NCBI RefSeq assembly: GCF_008386585.1
Contig: NZ_VUOB01000031.1
Coordinates: 1 to 64,000 of the forward strand
From: Solihabitans fulvus
GTDB lineage: Bacteria; Actinomycetota; Actinomycetes; Mycobacteriales; Pseudonocardiaceae
DNA length: 64,000 nt
Direction: 5' to 3'
Part shown: positions 8,832-17,837 of the stretch, in pieces
Layout: every line of letters starts with the position of its first letter
How positions within the stretch are numbered: the stretch's first letter is position 1
Made by a program: the position numbers and the translations under genes
The notes under the pieces: model-generated
The model's input: only the letters and a program-made list of their open reading frames with translations
The model's database searches: none
What the model was told of the DNA's origin: nothing

Positions 8832-9820
8832 TCTGGTACACCCTCCGGCGGCTCGGCGTCGCCGCCCTGCTGCTGCTGGTGATCTGCGCGCTCACCTTCG
8901 TGATCTTCTACGTGATGCCGGACGACCCCGCCCAGCAGGCCTGCGGCAAGGCGTGCGGCCCCGAGCGGATCGCACAGATCCGCGACACCCTCGGCCTCGA
9001 CCGGCCGCTCTACCACCAGTTCGGCTCGTACCTGGTCGGCGTCTTCGCCGGCCGCACCTACGGCACCGGCGCGCTGTCCGTCCACTGTGGATTCCCGTGC
9101 CTCGGCTTCAGCTTCCAGACCAACGAACCGGTGTGGCGGCTGCTGGTCACCAGGCTGCCGGTGAGCGTGTCGATCGCGATCGGCGCCGCCGTGCTCTGGC
9201 TGGTGGTCGGCGTGACCGCCGGGGTGATCTCGGCGCTGCGCAGGGGATCGCTGTGGGACCGGGCCGCGATGGCGGCCGCGCTCGGCGGCATCTCGCTGCC
9301 GATCTACCTGACCGCGCTGCTGTTCCAGTACGTGCTGGTGATCAAGCTCGGCTGGCTGCCGCACCCGCACGCGGTGTCGCTGTTCGTCGACCCGCTCGCC
9401 TGGGTCCAGTCGATGATCATGCCGTGGACCACGCTCGCGCTGCTCTACGCCGGCCTGTACGCGCGGTTGGCGCGCGGCGAGATGGTGGAGAGCCTCGGCC
9501 GCGACTTCGTCCGCACGGCCCGCGCCAAGGGCCTGCCGGAACGCACCGTGGTGCTGCGGCACGCCCTGCGGCCGGCGATGACGCCGGTGGTGACGGTGTT
9601 CGGCATGGACCTCGGCGCGCTGCTCGGCGGCGCGCTGATCACCGAGTCCGTCTACGGCCTGCCCGGCGTGGGAAAGCTCGCCTCCGACGCGATCAACAGC
9701 GCCGACCAGCCGGTCATCCTCGGCGTGACGCTGTTCGCCGCTGGCTTCATCGTGCTCGCCAACGTGGCCGTCGACCTGGTCTACGCGCTGCTCGACCCGA
9801 GAGTGAGGCACGCGACGTGA
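8828..9820 (+). CDS. Peptide ABC transporter permease (DppB/OppB type)
   Basis: A 330-residue permease that overlaps the previous gene by four bases (GTGA). The N-terminal helix is followed by the typical extracytoplasmic loop (DTLGLDRPLYHQFGSYL). The C-terminal BPD_transp_1 domain has the EAA-loop equivalent FVRTARAKGLPERTVVLRHAL. About six membrane segments are seen. The extracytoplasmic loop holds four cysteines (QQACGKACGPER and HCGFPCLGF), which is unusual and might form disulfides. Confidence 0.9.
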   Translation: MIWYTLRRLGVAALLLLVICALTFVIFYVMPDDPAQQACGKACGPERIAQIRDTLGLDRPLYHQFGSYLVGVFAGRTYGTGALSVHCGFPCLGFSFQTNEPVWRLLVTRLPVSVSIAIGAAVLWLVVGVTAGVISALRRGSLWDRAAMAAALGGISLPIYLTALLFQYVLVIKLGWLPHPHAVSLFVDPLAWVQSMIMPWTTLALLYAGLYARLARGEMVESLGRDFVRTARAKGLPERTVVLRHALRPAMTPVVTVFGMDLGALLGGALITESVYGLPGVGKLASDAINSADQPVILGVTLFAAGFIVLANVAVDLVYALLDPRVRHAT

Positions 9821-10638
9821 GTCTGCTCGAAGTGTCCGAGCTGAGCGTGGTGTTCGGCAACGGCGTGCGCGCCGTCGACCGGCTCTCCTTCGACCTTGAC
9901 CGGGGCTCGACCCTCTGCGTCGTCGGCGAGTCCGGCAGCGGCAAGTCGGTGACCAGCCTCGCGATCCTTGGCCTGTTGCCCGGCGCGGAGGTGTCCGGCC
10001 GGATCACCTTCGACGGCGTGAACCTGGTGGCCGCGCGGCCCGCCGAGTTGCGGGCGCTGCGCGGCGAGCGGATCGCGATCGTCTTCCAGGACGCGCTGTC
10101 CGCGCTGAATCCCTACTATCAGGTGGGTTTCCAAATCGCCGAGGCCTACCGCGCGCACCGCCGCGTGCCCATGGCGCAGGCGCGCCGGGTCGCGGTGCGC
10201 ATGCTGGAGCGGGTCGGCATCCCGGACCCGGAGCGCCGCGCGCGCGAGTACCCGCACCAGTTCTCCGGCGGCATGCGGCAGCGCGTCATGATCGCGATGG
10301 CGCTGTGCCTGGAACCCGAGCTGCTGATCGCCGACGAGCCGACCACCGCGCTCGACGTGACCGTGCAGGCGCAGATCCTCGGCCTGCTCGACGAGCTGCG
10401 GCGGGAGACCGGCACCTCGGTCCTGTTCGTCACGCACGACATGGGCGTCGTCGCCGGCCTTGCCGACGAGGTGCTGGTGATGCGCGGCGGGCGCGCGGTC
10501 GAGCGCGGGCCGGTGGACCGGGTCTTCGCCGAACCCGCCGAGCCGTACACGCGGGCACTGCTGGCCTGCGTGCCGAGGATCGACCGGCCGGTGCCTGACC
10601 GGCTGGCCACCGTCCCACCCATGGAGGCGACGCGGTGA
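9817..10638 (+). CDS. Peptide ABC transporter ATP-binding protein (DppD/OppD type)
   Basis: A 273-residue ATPase with Walker A GESGSGKS, Q-loop VFQDALSALNP, signature FSGGMRQRV, Walker B LLIADEPTTALD and H-loop FVTHD. The GTG at 9817 overlaps the permease stop by four bases, which fixes the start. The C-terminal oligopeptide-transporter extension is short and lacks the usual cysteine cluster, which is present in the partner ATPase. Confidence 0.9.
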   Translation: MSLLEVSELSVVFGNGVRAVDRLSFDLDRGSTLCVVGESGSGKSVTSLAILGLLPGAEVSGRITFDGVNLVAARPAELRALRGERIAIVFQDALSALNPYYQVGFQIAEAYRAHRRVPMAQARRVAVRMLERVGIPDPERRAREYPHQFSGGMRQRVMIAMALCLEPELLIADEPTTALDVTVQAQILGLLDELRRETGTSVLFVTHDMGVVAGLADEVLVMRGGRAVERGPVDRVFAEPAEPYTRALLACVPRIDRPVPDRLATVPPMEATR

Positions 10639-11606
10639 CCGTCCTGTTGGAGGCGCGCGACCTGGTGATGGAGTTTCCGGTGCGGCACGCCCTGACCCGC
10701 AGGGTGGTCGGGCGGGTCGCCGCGGTGAACGGGGTGTCCCTGCGGATCCGCAGCGGCGAGACGCTGGGGCTGGTCGGCGAGTCCGGCTGCGGCAAGTCGA
10801 CCACCGGCAGGCTGCTCACCCGCCTGCTGACGCCGACCTCGGGCTCCGTGCACTTCGCCGGGCGCGACCTGGCCACGCTGTCCGAGCGCGCGCTTCGGCC
10901 GGTCCGCAGAGAGTTGCAGATCATCTTCCAGGATCCGTTCTCCTCGCTGAACCCGCGTAAGACCGTGCGGCAGATCCTGTCCGCGCCCTACCGCTACCAG
11001 CGGGTCGCGGAACGAGAGCCGGTCGAGCGACAGCTGGCCAGGGTCGGGCTGCTGCCGGAGCACGCGGACCGCTACCCGCACGAGTTCTCCGGTGGGCAGG
11101 CGCAGCGGATCGGCATCGCCAGGGCGCTGGCGCTGCGGCCGCGCCTGGTGGTCTGCGACGAGCCCGTGTCGGCGCTGGACGTCTCGGTGCAGGCCCAGAT
11201 CCTCAACCTGCTCAAGGATCTCCAGGAGGAGCTGGCGCTGAGCTACCTGTTCGTCGCGCACGATCTCGGCGCGGTGCGGCAGCTCTGCGACCGGATCGCG
11301 GTGATGTACCTCGGCACGGTGGTGGAGACGGCCGACCGCGACACGCTGTTCGCCGGTCCGGCGCATCCTTACACCAAGGCGCTGCTGGCCGCAGTGCCGA
11401 TCCCGGACCCCGCACGGGAACGCGCGCGTCCCCGCGTGCCGTTGACCGGCGACCTACCGAGCCCGCTCGACCCGCCCACCGGCTGCCCGTTCAACACCCG
11501 CTGCCCGAAGGCGGCGGACCGCTGCCGGGTGGAACGCCCCGTGCTGCGCGCGCACGCGACCGGCCACGACGTGGCCTGCCACTACCCCGAGGAGACGACC
11601 AGGTGA
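10635..11606 (+). CDS. Peptide ABC transporter ATP-binding protein (DppF/OppF type)
   Basis: A 323-residue ATPase with Walker A GESGCGKST, Q-loop IFQDPFSSLNP, signature FSGGQAQRIG, Walker B LVVCDEPVSALD and H-loop FVAHD. The C-terminal extension has the Cys motif of oligopeptide ATPases (TGCPFNTRCPKAADRC, later VACHYP), which in family members binds an iron-sulfur cluster. It overlaps both neighbours by four bases, so the operon is translationally coupled. Confidence 0.9.
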   Translation: MTVLLEARDLVMEFPVRHALTRRVVGRVAAVNGVSLRIRSGETLGLVGESGCGKSTTGRLLTRLLTPTSGSVHFAGRDLATLSERALRPVRRELQIIFQDPFSSLNPRKTVRQILSAPYRYQRVAEREPVERQLARVGLLPEHADRYPHEFSGGQAQRIGIARALALRPRLVVCDEPVSALDVSVQAQILNLLKDLQEELALSYLFVAHDLGAVRQLCDRIAVMYLGTVVETADRDTLFAGPAHPYTKALLAAVPIPDPARERARPRVPLTGDLPSPLDPPTGCPFNTRCPKAADRCRVERPVLRAHATGHDVACHYPEETTR

Positions 11607-12868
11607 ACCCCCGCCCCGGTTTCACGGCCACCGACCACGTCTTCACCGTTCCGCTCGACCACGCCGAGCCGGCGGGCCCGACCATCGAGGTGTTCGGGCG
11701 CGAACTGGTCGACCCGGCGCGAACGGCGGACCGGCTGCCGTGGCTGGTCTACCTCCAGGGCGGGCCAGGTGGGAAGTCGCCCCGGCCGCTGCTGGTGGAC
11801 GGCTGGCTCACCAGGGCCCTGCGCACGCACCGGGTGCTGCTGCTCGACCAGCGCGGCACCGGCCGCTCCACGCCGGTCACGGCCTGGCTGGCGGCCTCCC
11901 TCGGCTCGGCGGAACGCCTGGCGGAGCACCTCGCCGCGTTCCGTGCCGACGCGATCGTGGCGGACTGCGAGCACATCCGCCGGCAGCTGTGCGGCGACGA
12001 GCCGTGGGAGACGTTGGGCCAGAGCTACGGCGGCTTCGTGACGCTGACCTACCTGTCGCTGGCCCCCGAGGGGCTGCGCGCCTGCTACGTCGCCGGCGGG
12101 CTACCCGATCTGCACGCCACGGCGGAGGACGTCTACGCGCGGACCTATCCGAGGGTCCGGGACAGGACCGAGGAGTTCTACGGCCGGTATCCGGCGGACG
12201 CGGCCGGGCTCCGCGCGATCGCCGATCACGTCGAGGAGCGGGAGGTGTTGCTGCCCAACGGGGATCGGCTCACCGCCCGCAGGCTGCGCACGCTCGGCAT
12301 GGCGTTCGGCATGGGCACCGGGTTGGAGCGGGTGCACTGGCTGCTGGACGAGGCGTGGGACGGCGGTCAGCTGTCCGACTCGTTCCGCCACCAGGTGATG
12401 ACCTTGACCGGGTTCGTGGACAACCCGCTGTACGCGGTGCTCCAGGAGGCGTGTTTCGCGCAGGGCGGCAAGCCGACGGCGTGGGCGGCCGACCGGGTGC
12501 TGGCCGAGTTCCCCGAGTTCGCCGAGGACGCGGACCCGTTGCTGTGCACCGGCGAGATGATCTACCCGTGGATGTTCCGCGAGATCGCCGGGCTGCGGCC
12601 GTTCGCCGGTGCGGCCGACCTGCTGGCCGCCCGCGCCGACTGGCCCGCGCTCTACGATCCGGCCCGGCTGGCCGAGAACCGGGTTCCGGTCGCCGCCGTG
12701 GTGTACCACGACGACATGTACGTGGACGCGGATCTCTCGCTGCGCACCGCCCGCGCGGTCGGCAACGTGCGCGCGTGGGTCACCAACGCCTGGGAGCACG
12801 ACGGGATCTCCGCGTCCGGTGGCGAGGTGCTCGACCGGCTCATCCGCCTCGCCGCAGGGCAGCTGTGA
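11603..12868 (+). CDS. Alpha/beta-hydrolase, proline iminopeptidase-like (S33)
   Basis: A 421-residue cytoplasmic alpha/beta-hydrolase resembling the large proline iminopeptidases. The oxyanion region is YLQGGPGGKSPRP, the nucleophile elbow GQSYGGF, and a late DDMYVDADLS plus EHDGI gives the Asp and His of the triad. It overlaps the ATPase gene by four bases and closes the operon, so it probably trims N-terminal residues from the imported peptides. Substrate preference beyond that is inferred from the family and context. Confidence 0.85.
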   Translation: MNPRPGFTATDHVFTVPLDHAEPAGPTIEVFGRELVDPARTADRLPWLVYLQGGPGGKSPRPLLVDGWLTRALRTHRVLLLDQRGTGRSTPVTAWLAASLGSAERLAEHLAAFRADAIVADCEHIRRQLCGDEPWETLGQSYGGFVTLTYLSLAPEGLRACYVAGGLPDLHATAEDVYARTYPRVRDRTEEFYGRYPADAAGLRAIADHVEEREVLLPNGDRLTARRLRTLGMAFGMGTGLERVHWLLDEAWDGGQLSDSFRHQVMTLTGFVDNPLYAVLQEACFAQGGKPTAWAADRVLAEFPEFAEDADPLLCTGEMIYPWMFREIAGLRPFAGAADLLAARADWPALYDPARLAENRVPVAAVVYHDDMYVDADLSLRTARAVGNVRAWVTNAWEHDGISASGGEVLDRLIRLAAGQL

Positions 12869-12950
12869 CGGCGTTCGCCGTGGCGTGCCGCCCGCTCGAT
12901 CCGTTGCGACTCAGCAGAGCACGGCCTTCGCCCACCGGCCGAGCGACCGG

Positions 12951-14012
12951 TCAGCGGGTGTGCCGCAGGACGCGGAACATCTCGCGCCCCTCGGACGGAT
13001 CCTCGGTGCCGCGCAGGCAGTTCGTCAGCGCGCGACGGAGCTCCCCGGTGTCGACACCCGTGCCGATGAGCACGAGCCGAGTCTCGCGCGGCTCGTCCGG
13101 TGACCACCGCGAGCGCTGGAACGACAGGTAGCTGCCGACGGTGTGCAGCGTGAACTTCTGCCGATACCCCTTGGCGTCGAAGTGCACGAAGCCCTTCGCC
13201 CGGTACAGGCCGGTCGGCCGCCCGTCGAGGAAGTCCATGAACCGGCCGGGATCCATCGGCCGGTCCGAGGAGAACGCGACGCTCAGGTAGGAGCTGTGCA
13301 GATGCGGCTCGTGGTCGCAGGGCCCGTCGTGGTGCGCGTGGTCGGCGGAACCGTCGTGGTACTCCGGCAGCGTGTCGAAGGACAGCTGGCGGTCGTCCGC
13401 GCCGCCGGCCGGCCGGGGCTCCCGGTCGAACAGCAGCGCGGGATCGACGCGGCCGTGCGAGGTCGGCACGACCGGGACGCCCCCGCTCAGCCGCCCGACG
13501 AGCTCGAGAACGCGGCGGCGCTCGGCCTCGTCGAGGCGGTCGTTCTTGTTGAGCACCACCAGGTCCGCCTGCCGCAGGTCCCGGTCCAGCTCGGGATGCG
13601 CCGCCCTGGCGCGGTCGAACTCCGCGCCGTCCACGACCTCGACGAGTCCGCCGTAGCTGATCCTTCGGTTGTCACTGGCCAGGATCAGGCGGATCACACC
13701 CGCCGGCTCGGCGAGCCCGCTGGCCTCGACGACGATCACGTCGATGCGCCGCGCCGGCTCGGCGAGGCGGTCGAGGAGCACGTCCAGGTCGGCGGAGTCG
13801 ACGGCGCAGCACAGGCAGCCGTTGCCGAGCGAGACCATCGAGTCGACCTGCCCGGCGACCAGCATCGCGTCGATGTTGATGCTGCCGAAGTCGTTGACGA
13901 CGACGCCGATCCTGGCGCCCGAGCTGGTGGCGAGCAGGTGATTGAGCAGCGTGGTCTTGCCGGAGCCCAGAAACCCGGCCACCACGACGACCGGAATCCG
14001 CCGCTTCGCCAC
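12951..14012 (-). CDS. CobW/COG0523-family GTP-dependent metallochaperone
   Basis: A 353-residue G3E-family GTPase. Walker A is GFLGSGKTT, followed by the diagnostic metal-binding GNGCLCC (CxCC) and a G4-like NKND. The C-terminal CobW_C domain is preceded by a loop very rich in His and acidic residues (SADHAHHDGPCDHEPHLHS). Family members deliver Zn or Co to client proteins, often under zinc starvation. I chose the GTG at 14012 because GGTGGAGG stands just upstream; an ATG ten codons earlier is possible. No Zur box could be identified with confidence upstream. Confidence 0.8.
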   Translation of the reverse strand: MAKRRIPVVVVAGFLGSGKTTLLNHLLATSSGARIGVVVNDFGSINIDAMLVAGQVDSMVSLGNGCLCCAVDSADLDVLLDRLAEPARRIDVIVVEASGLAEPAGVIRLILASDNRRISYGGLVEVVDGAEFDRARAAHPELDRDLRQADLVVLNKNDRLDEAERRRVLELVGRLSGGVPVVPTSHGRVDPALLFDREPRPAGGADDRQLSFDTLPEYHDGSADHAHHDGPCDHEPHLHSSYLSVAFSSDRPMDPGRFMDFLDGRPTGLYRAKGFVHFDAKGYRQKFTLHTVGSYLSFQRSRWSPDEPRETRLVLIGTGVDTGELRRALTNCLRGTEDPSEGREMFRVLRHTR

Positions 14013-14369
14013 CGTCGAACCTCCACCGATCCCGGGCACCATCGACGCACATCCTAGTGGCGCGGGGGGTGACGATTACTCACCGTGTCATCACCGGTAG
14101 TAGTCATTCGGCGAGATGTCGGGCCCGCCCCGTCGACTCGACAAATCGGGTCGACCACGAGCGACTGCGCCCGGAATCGTCCCCCATCAGGGCTTTCCGC
14201 CGATTACCGAGACGATGAACAGCGTGCGACGACCGATACACGGTGTGTCGCAGATCACCCTTGACAGATCTCAAACCGGCCACATTTTTCTACTCTCTCA
14301 CGCTCCGTGATAACGGTCGGTGTCACCCACGCGAAGGACAACCATCGGACCCCGGTGAAGGGATACCCC
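14013..14369. other. Divergent intergenic region
   Basis: 357 bases between the CobW gene and the YVTN gene without a credible reading frame. There is a good -35 hexamer (TTGACA, 14261-14266) on the plus strand with only a weak AT-rich -10 near 14283-14288. This may drive the three-gene set that follows. Nothing else is recognised. Confidence 0.4.
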
Positions 14370-15434
14370 ATGGCTGCGGATCGAGGGCTCTCCCGACGCG
14401 GGTTGCTGATCGCCGTCCTCGCCGGCGCCGCGGGTGTCGCGGGCACCAGGCTGTCGGCACTGGCCGCACCGCTGGCCGCGCCGACCGTCCCGAGCGGACA
14501 GGCCGCCAGGACCGTCACGCTGATCGGCCACGCGGACCGGGCAGGACACGGCAGCATCACGGTGGTCGACACCGACTCGAACACACCGACCGGCTCGATT
14601 CCGTTGCGCACCAGGCCAAACGCGATCACCACCTCGCCGGACGGCAGGACGGCGTTCGTGGCGACCCAGTTCGCGCCGGGGCTGACCGTCATCGACACCC
14701 GAGGCAACACCATCAGCCGCGTCGACGCGGTCGGCGGCTTCACGAACTCCATCGTGTTCACCCCGGACGGCGCACACGCCTATGTGGCCTCGGGATCGCG
14801 GGCCGCGGACGGGGTGACCGGCGGCGTCGCCGTCGTGGACACGGCGACCGGCGCCGTGGTCGCCAGGATCGCGGCCGGCCTGCTGCCGCACCAGCTCGCG
14901 ATCACCCCGGACGGCCGTCGGGTCTTCGTCGCCGACGAGCGCGGCAGCGACATCTCGGTGGTCGACACGGCCACCAACGCGGTGATCGGCACGGTGCGGA
15001 CGGGTCGGGCGCCGCTGCGGATCGCGATGGACAGCAAGGGTTCGCGGCTCTTCGTCGCGTCCTTCAACTCGCTCGCCTCCTACGACCCGACGACCTTCGC
15101 CAGCACCGGCAACACGGTGCTCGCGGGATACCCCGGCGGCCTCGCCCTCGGCCAGAGCGGCGCGCTGGCCTTCGTCAGCCTCTACACCGGCAGGAAGACC
15201 CCGGCCAGGCTCACCGTGGTGAACACCGCGGCGAACCGGGTGCTCACGCAGGTGGACAACGGCAACGCGCGCGGCCAGCTGGCGATCGCGCCGCGCGGCG
15301 ACAAGGTCTTCGTCGTCAACCCCGTCGACGCGCAGGTCTCGGTGGTCGACACCGCCACGACCACCCAGATCACCACACTCCCCTCCCCCGCCGCGACGAC
15401 GCCGACGTGCGTCGCGGTCACCCAGATCACCTGA
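14370..15434 (+). CDS. Tat-exported YVTN-type beta-propeller protein
   Basis: A 354-residue exported protein. The N-terminus has a twin-arginine signal (LSRRGLLIAVLAGAAG). The rest is a series of about seven YVTN/NHL-like blades of around 42 residues, each with a VVDT or VIDT core and PDG or PRGD turns (for example VVDTATNAVIGTVRTG). Such propellers usually bind partners or surface ligands; no catalytic residues are evident. The ATG at 14370 has GTGAAGGG before it and gives the signal peptide directly. First of three co-directional genes that run to 17758. Confidence 0.85.
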   Translation: MAADRGLSRRGLLIAVLAGAAGVAGTRLSALAAPLAAPTVPSGQAARTVTLIGHADRAGHGSITVVDTDSNTPTGSIPLRTRPNAITTSPDGRTAFVATQFAPGLTVIDTRGNTISRVDAVGGFTNSIVFTPDGAHAYVASGSRAADGVTGGVAVVDTATGAVVARIAAGLLPHQLAITPDGRRVFVADERGSDISVVDTATNAVIGTVRTGRAPLRIAMDSKGSRLFVASFNSLASYDPTTFASTGNTVLAGYPGGLALGQSGALAFVSLYTGRKTPARLTVVNTAANRVLTQVDNGNARGQLAIAPRGDKVFVVNPVDAQVSVVDTATTTQITTLPSPAATTPTCVAVTQIT

Positions 15435-15463
15435 CCGGCGCGGTCCGACCGAAGGGAGTTCCG

Positions 15464-16840
15464 ATGCCCACCAGTCTTTCCATGGCCGTCGGCACGCTCG
15501 ACTACACCCCGGTGGCCCCGCCGTGGCCGAGCCTGTGGATGGGCGGCTACGGCGCCGTCCCACGCGGCAACCAGGGCGACGTGGCCCGCAGGCTGCGCGC
15601 CCACTGCGTGGCGCTCAACGACGGCGTGTCCACCAAGGTGCTGTTGCGGGTGGACGTGGTCGGCGTCCCGCGCGACCTGCACCAGGCGATCAGGGACCAG
15701 GTCCTCGGCATGATCAGCAACTCCGCCGACTTCATGATGGTCTCCAGCCACACCCACTCCGGGCCGTTCATCGGCGACATCAGCCCCGACCCGTACATCC
15801 TGATGGGGCTGCAACCGGCCGACATCGACGCGATCAACGGGTCGACCCAGATCTTCATGGACGACCTCGTCGGGCTGGTGCAGAGCACGTTGGCGCAGGA
15901 CCTGACGCCGGTCACCCTCGGGTACGCGGAGGGCAACGTGCAGATCGGCTACAACAGGGCCGAGCTGCCAACCGTGCTCACCGACGTGCCGGTTCTGTTG
16001 GCGCGCAACGCATCCACCAACGCGCCGCTCGCCGTCCTGTTCGGCTACAACTGCCATCCGGTCGCCAGAGGCTACGACGAGACCTTCGACAGCGACTACG
16101 CCGGCTTCGCCGCAGAGGCCATCTCGGCCGCGCTCGGCGTGCCCGCGCTGTTCCTCCAGGGCACCGCGGGAGACCAGGACCCGCTCACCCCGCACCAACC
16201 GCAACAGGTCGTCAGCCTCGGCCAGCAGTTGGCCGACACCGTGCTGAACCTGGTCAGCCACGGCGGTTTCACCGCGGTCACCGGGCCGATCAGCACCCAG
16301 CTCACCGAGATCAACCTGCCGCTGGCCGTCGACCTCGGTAACCCCGCCGCGGTGGTCCAGCTGCGCGACAAGTTCCGCCAGCGGCTCGACACGCTGCCGC
16401 CGGACGACTACGCCTACCGGCACGCCTCGGTGATGCTCGACCAGATCGCCGGCAACGGCCTGACGCAGACGTTCCCGATGCCCATCCAACTGTGGAAGCT
16501 GGGCGGCCTCAACCTCTTCGGGCTCGCACACGAGGTGCTCAGCGAGTACCACGTGAAGCTCAAGGCGTTGGCGGCCGGCCCGATGTGGATCGCCGCCTAC
16601 GCCAACGAGGTGTGCGGCTACGTCGCGGGCGACGCGACCATCTGGGCGGGCGGGACCAAACACTTCGGCTACGAGGCGGGCTGGACGGACGACGTGACCA
16701 TCGGCGGCGACGGCACCTGGCCGATGTTCTACGGCTTCCCCGTGCCCTTCAAGGCGTCGCCGAACGGCGTGACACCGCCCGCGCCGAACACCGTCGAGCG
16801 GGTCATCGTCGACACCTGCGCCGCCCTGCTGCACGGCTGA
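15464..16840 (+). CDS. Neutral/alkaline ceramidase-like amidohydrolase
   Basis: A 458-residue protein of the neutral non-lysosomal ceramidase fold. It has the zinc and active-site motifs SSHTHSGP (about residue 95) and GYNCHPVA (about 190), followed by GTAGDQDP. Family members hydrolyse the amide of ceramides or related N-acyl compounds. It is shorter than bacterial ceramidases (usually over 600 residues) and seems to lack both a signal peptide and the C-terminal immunoglobulin-like domain, so a different amide substrate is possible. The start at 15464 has GAAGGGAG upstream. It sits 29 bases after the propeller gene. Confidence 0.75.
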   Translation: MPTSLSMAVGTLDYTPVAPPWPSLWMGGYGAVPRGNQGDVARRLRAHCVALNDGVSTKVLLRVDVVGVPRDLHQAIRDQVLGMISNSADFMMVSSHTHSGPFIGDISPDPYILMGLQPADIDAINGSTQIFMDDLVGLVQSTLAQDLTPVTLGYAEGNVQIGYNRAELPTVLTDVPVLLARNASTNAPLAVLFGYNCHPVARGYDETFDSDYAGFAAEAISAALGVPALFLQGTAGDQDPLTPHQPQQVVSLGQQLADTVLNLVSHGGFTAVTGPISTQLTEINLPLAVDLGNPAAVVQLRDKFRQRLDTLPPDDYAYRHASVMLDQIAGNGLTQTFPMPIQLWKLGGLNLFGLAHEVLSEYHVKLKALAAGPMWIAAYANEVCGYVAGDATIWAGGTKHFGYEAGWTDDVTIGGDGTWPMFYGFPVPFKASPNGVTPPAPNTVERVIVDTCAALLHG

Positions 16841-16888
16841 TCAAGCACGACAGACCGCGGCCCGACAAGGTTTCCGGAGTTGAGCGAG

Positions 16889-17758
16889 ATGGCAGGACCA
16901 GGAACTCTCCAGGCGCCGTACGGGCTCGCCCCGCTGTTCACCGTGCACTCGGGCGGCGACCTCTGGATGTACGAGCACGACGATCCGGCGGGCGGCAGCT
17001 TCAACTGGGGCGACCAGCAGCCCATCGGCTCCGGCTGGACCGGCCGCACCCTCGCCGGCCCGAGCGGCTACCTGATCAGCATCACCACCGGGGGAAGCAT
17101 GCGGCTGCTGCACTTCAACGGGTCCAACTGGGACGACATGGGCGGCGGCGCCCAGTACCGCACCATCGCCAGCGGTTGGTCCTACACTTCGGCGCAGACC
17201 CGCAACCGCATCAGCATCGACGAGGACGGCGTCATCTACACGCTGGACACCACCGGCGCGCTCAAGGCCTCCTACTACAACGTGGCCACGCAGAACTGGG
17301 ACGTGGTCGGCGCGTTGTTGGCCAGCGGGCTGACCCAGTACAACAGCATCGTCGCCAGCAGCAGGGGCGCGGTGTACGCGAGAACCCCCGCAGGCGCGCT
17401 GTACCGCTACTACATCAACTTCTGGACCAACCCGGCCGTGCCGGTGCTGGTGCAGCCGACCGCGGCGATCGGCAGCGGCTGGAACGGCTTCAAGTCGCTG
17501 AGCTCGCCGGGCGGCGACCTGCTCTACGGCGTCTCCAGCTACGACGGCAACCTCTACTGGTACAGCTACGACCCGAGCAGCAACTCCTGGGCGGCGAACT
17601 ACGGCTACTACATCGGCCAGGGCTGGGGCAGCGAGCGCGACGTGGTCCTCCAGACCAACGCCTGCACCAGGTTCGACACCGCGACCACGGTCAGCAGCAC
17701 GGGCCCGACCGACGGCGGCGCCGTGGTCCGCAGGCTCAACGCGGTCAAGAAGAACTGA
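16889..17758 (+). CDS. Tachylectin-2-like beta-propeller lectin
   Basis: A 289-residue protein built of about six 45-residue repeats with GGDLWMYEHD, GGSMRLLHFNGSNW, TGALKASYYN, AGALYRYYI and DGNLYWYSYDP cores and IGSGWxG/F turns. This is the pattern of tachylectin-2-type five/six-bladed propellers that bind GlcNAc/GalNAc. No signal peptide is seen. The ATG at 16889 is preferred over a TTG at 16880 because GGAG lies nine bases upstream of it. It ends a three-gene set with the YVTN propeller and the ceramidase-like hydrolase, which suggests work on a glycosylated or lipid surface ligand. Confidence 0.75.
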   Translation: MAGPGTLQAPYGLAPLFTVHSGGDLWMYEHDDPAGGSFNWGDQQPIGSGWTGRTLAGPSGYLISITTGGSMRLLHFNGSNWDDMGGGAQYRTIASGWSYTSAQTRNRISIDEDGVIYTLDTTGALKASYYNVATQNWDVVGALLASGLTQYNSIVASSRGAVYARTPAGALYRYYINFWTNPAVPVLVQPTAAIGSGWNGFKSLSSPGGDLLYGVSSYDGNLYWYSYDPSSNSWAANYGYYIGQGWGSERDVVLQTNACTRFDTATTVSSTGPTDGGAVVRRLNAVKKN

Positions 17759-17837
17759 CCACCAACGCACATCGCACCCGGCGCCCGCAGGAACCCCCAC
17801 ACACCAGCCGGCTCGGGTGCGCGGGGAGAATCGGCCG

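Noticed and set aside
14043..14110. A Zur box upstream of the CobW gene
   Set aside because: The TGA-rich stretch near 14070 is not palindromic enough to claim a zinc box.
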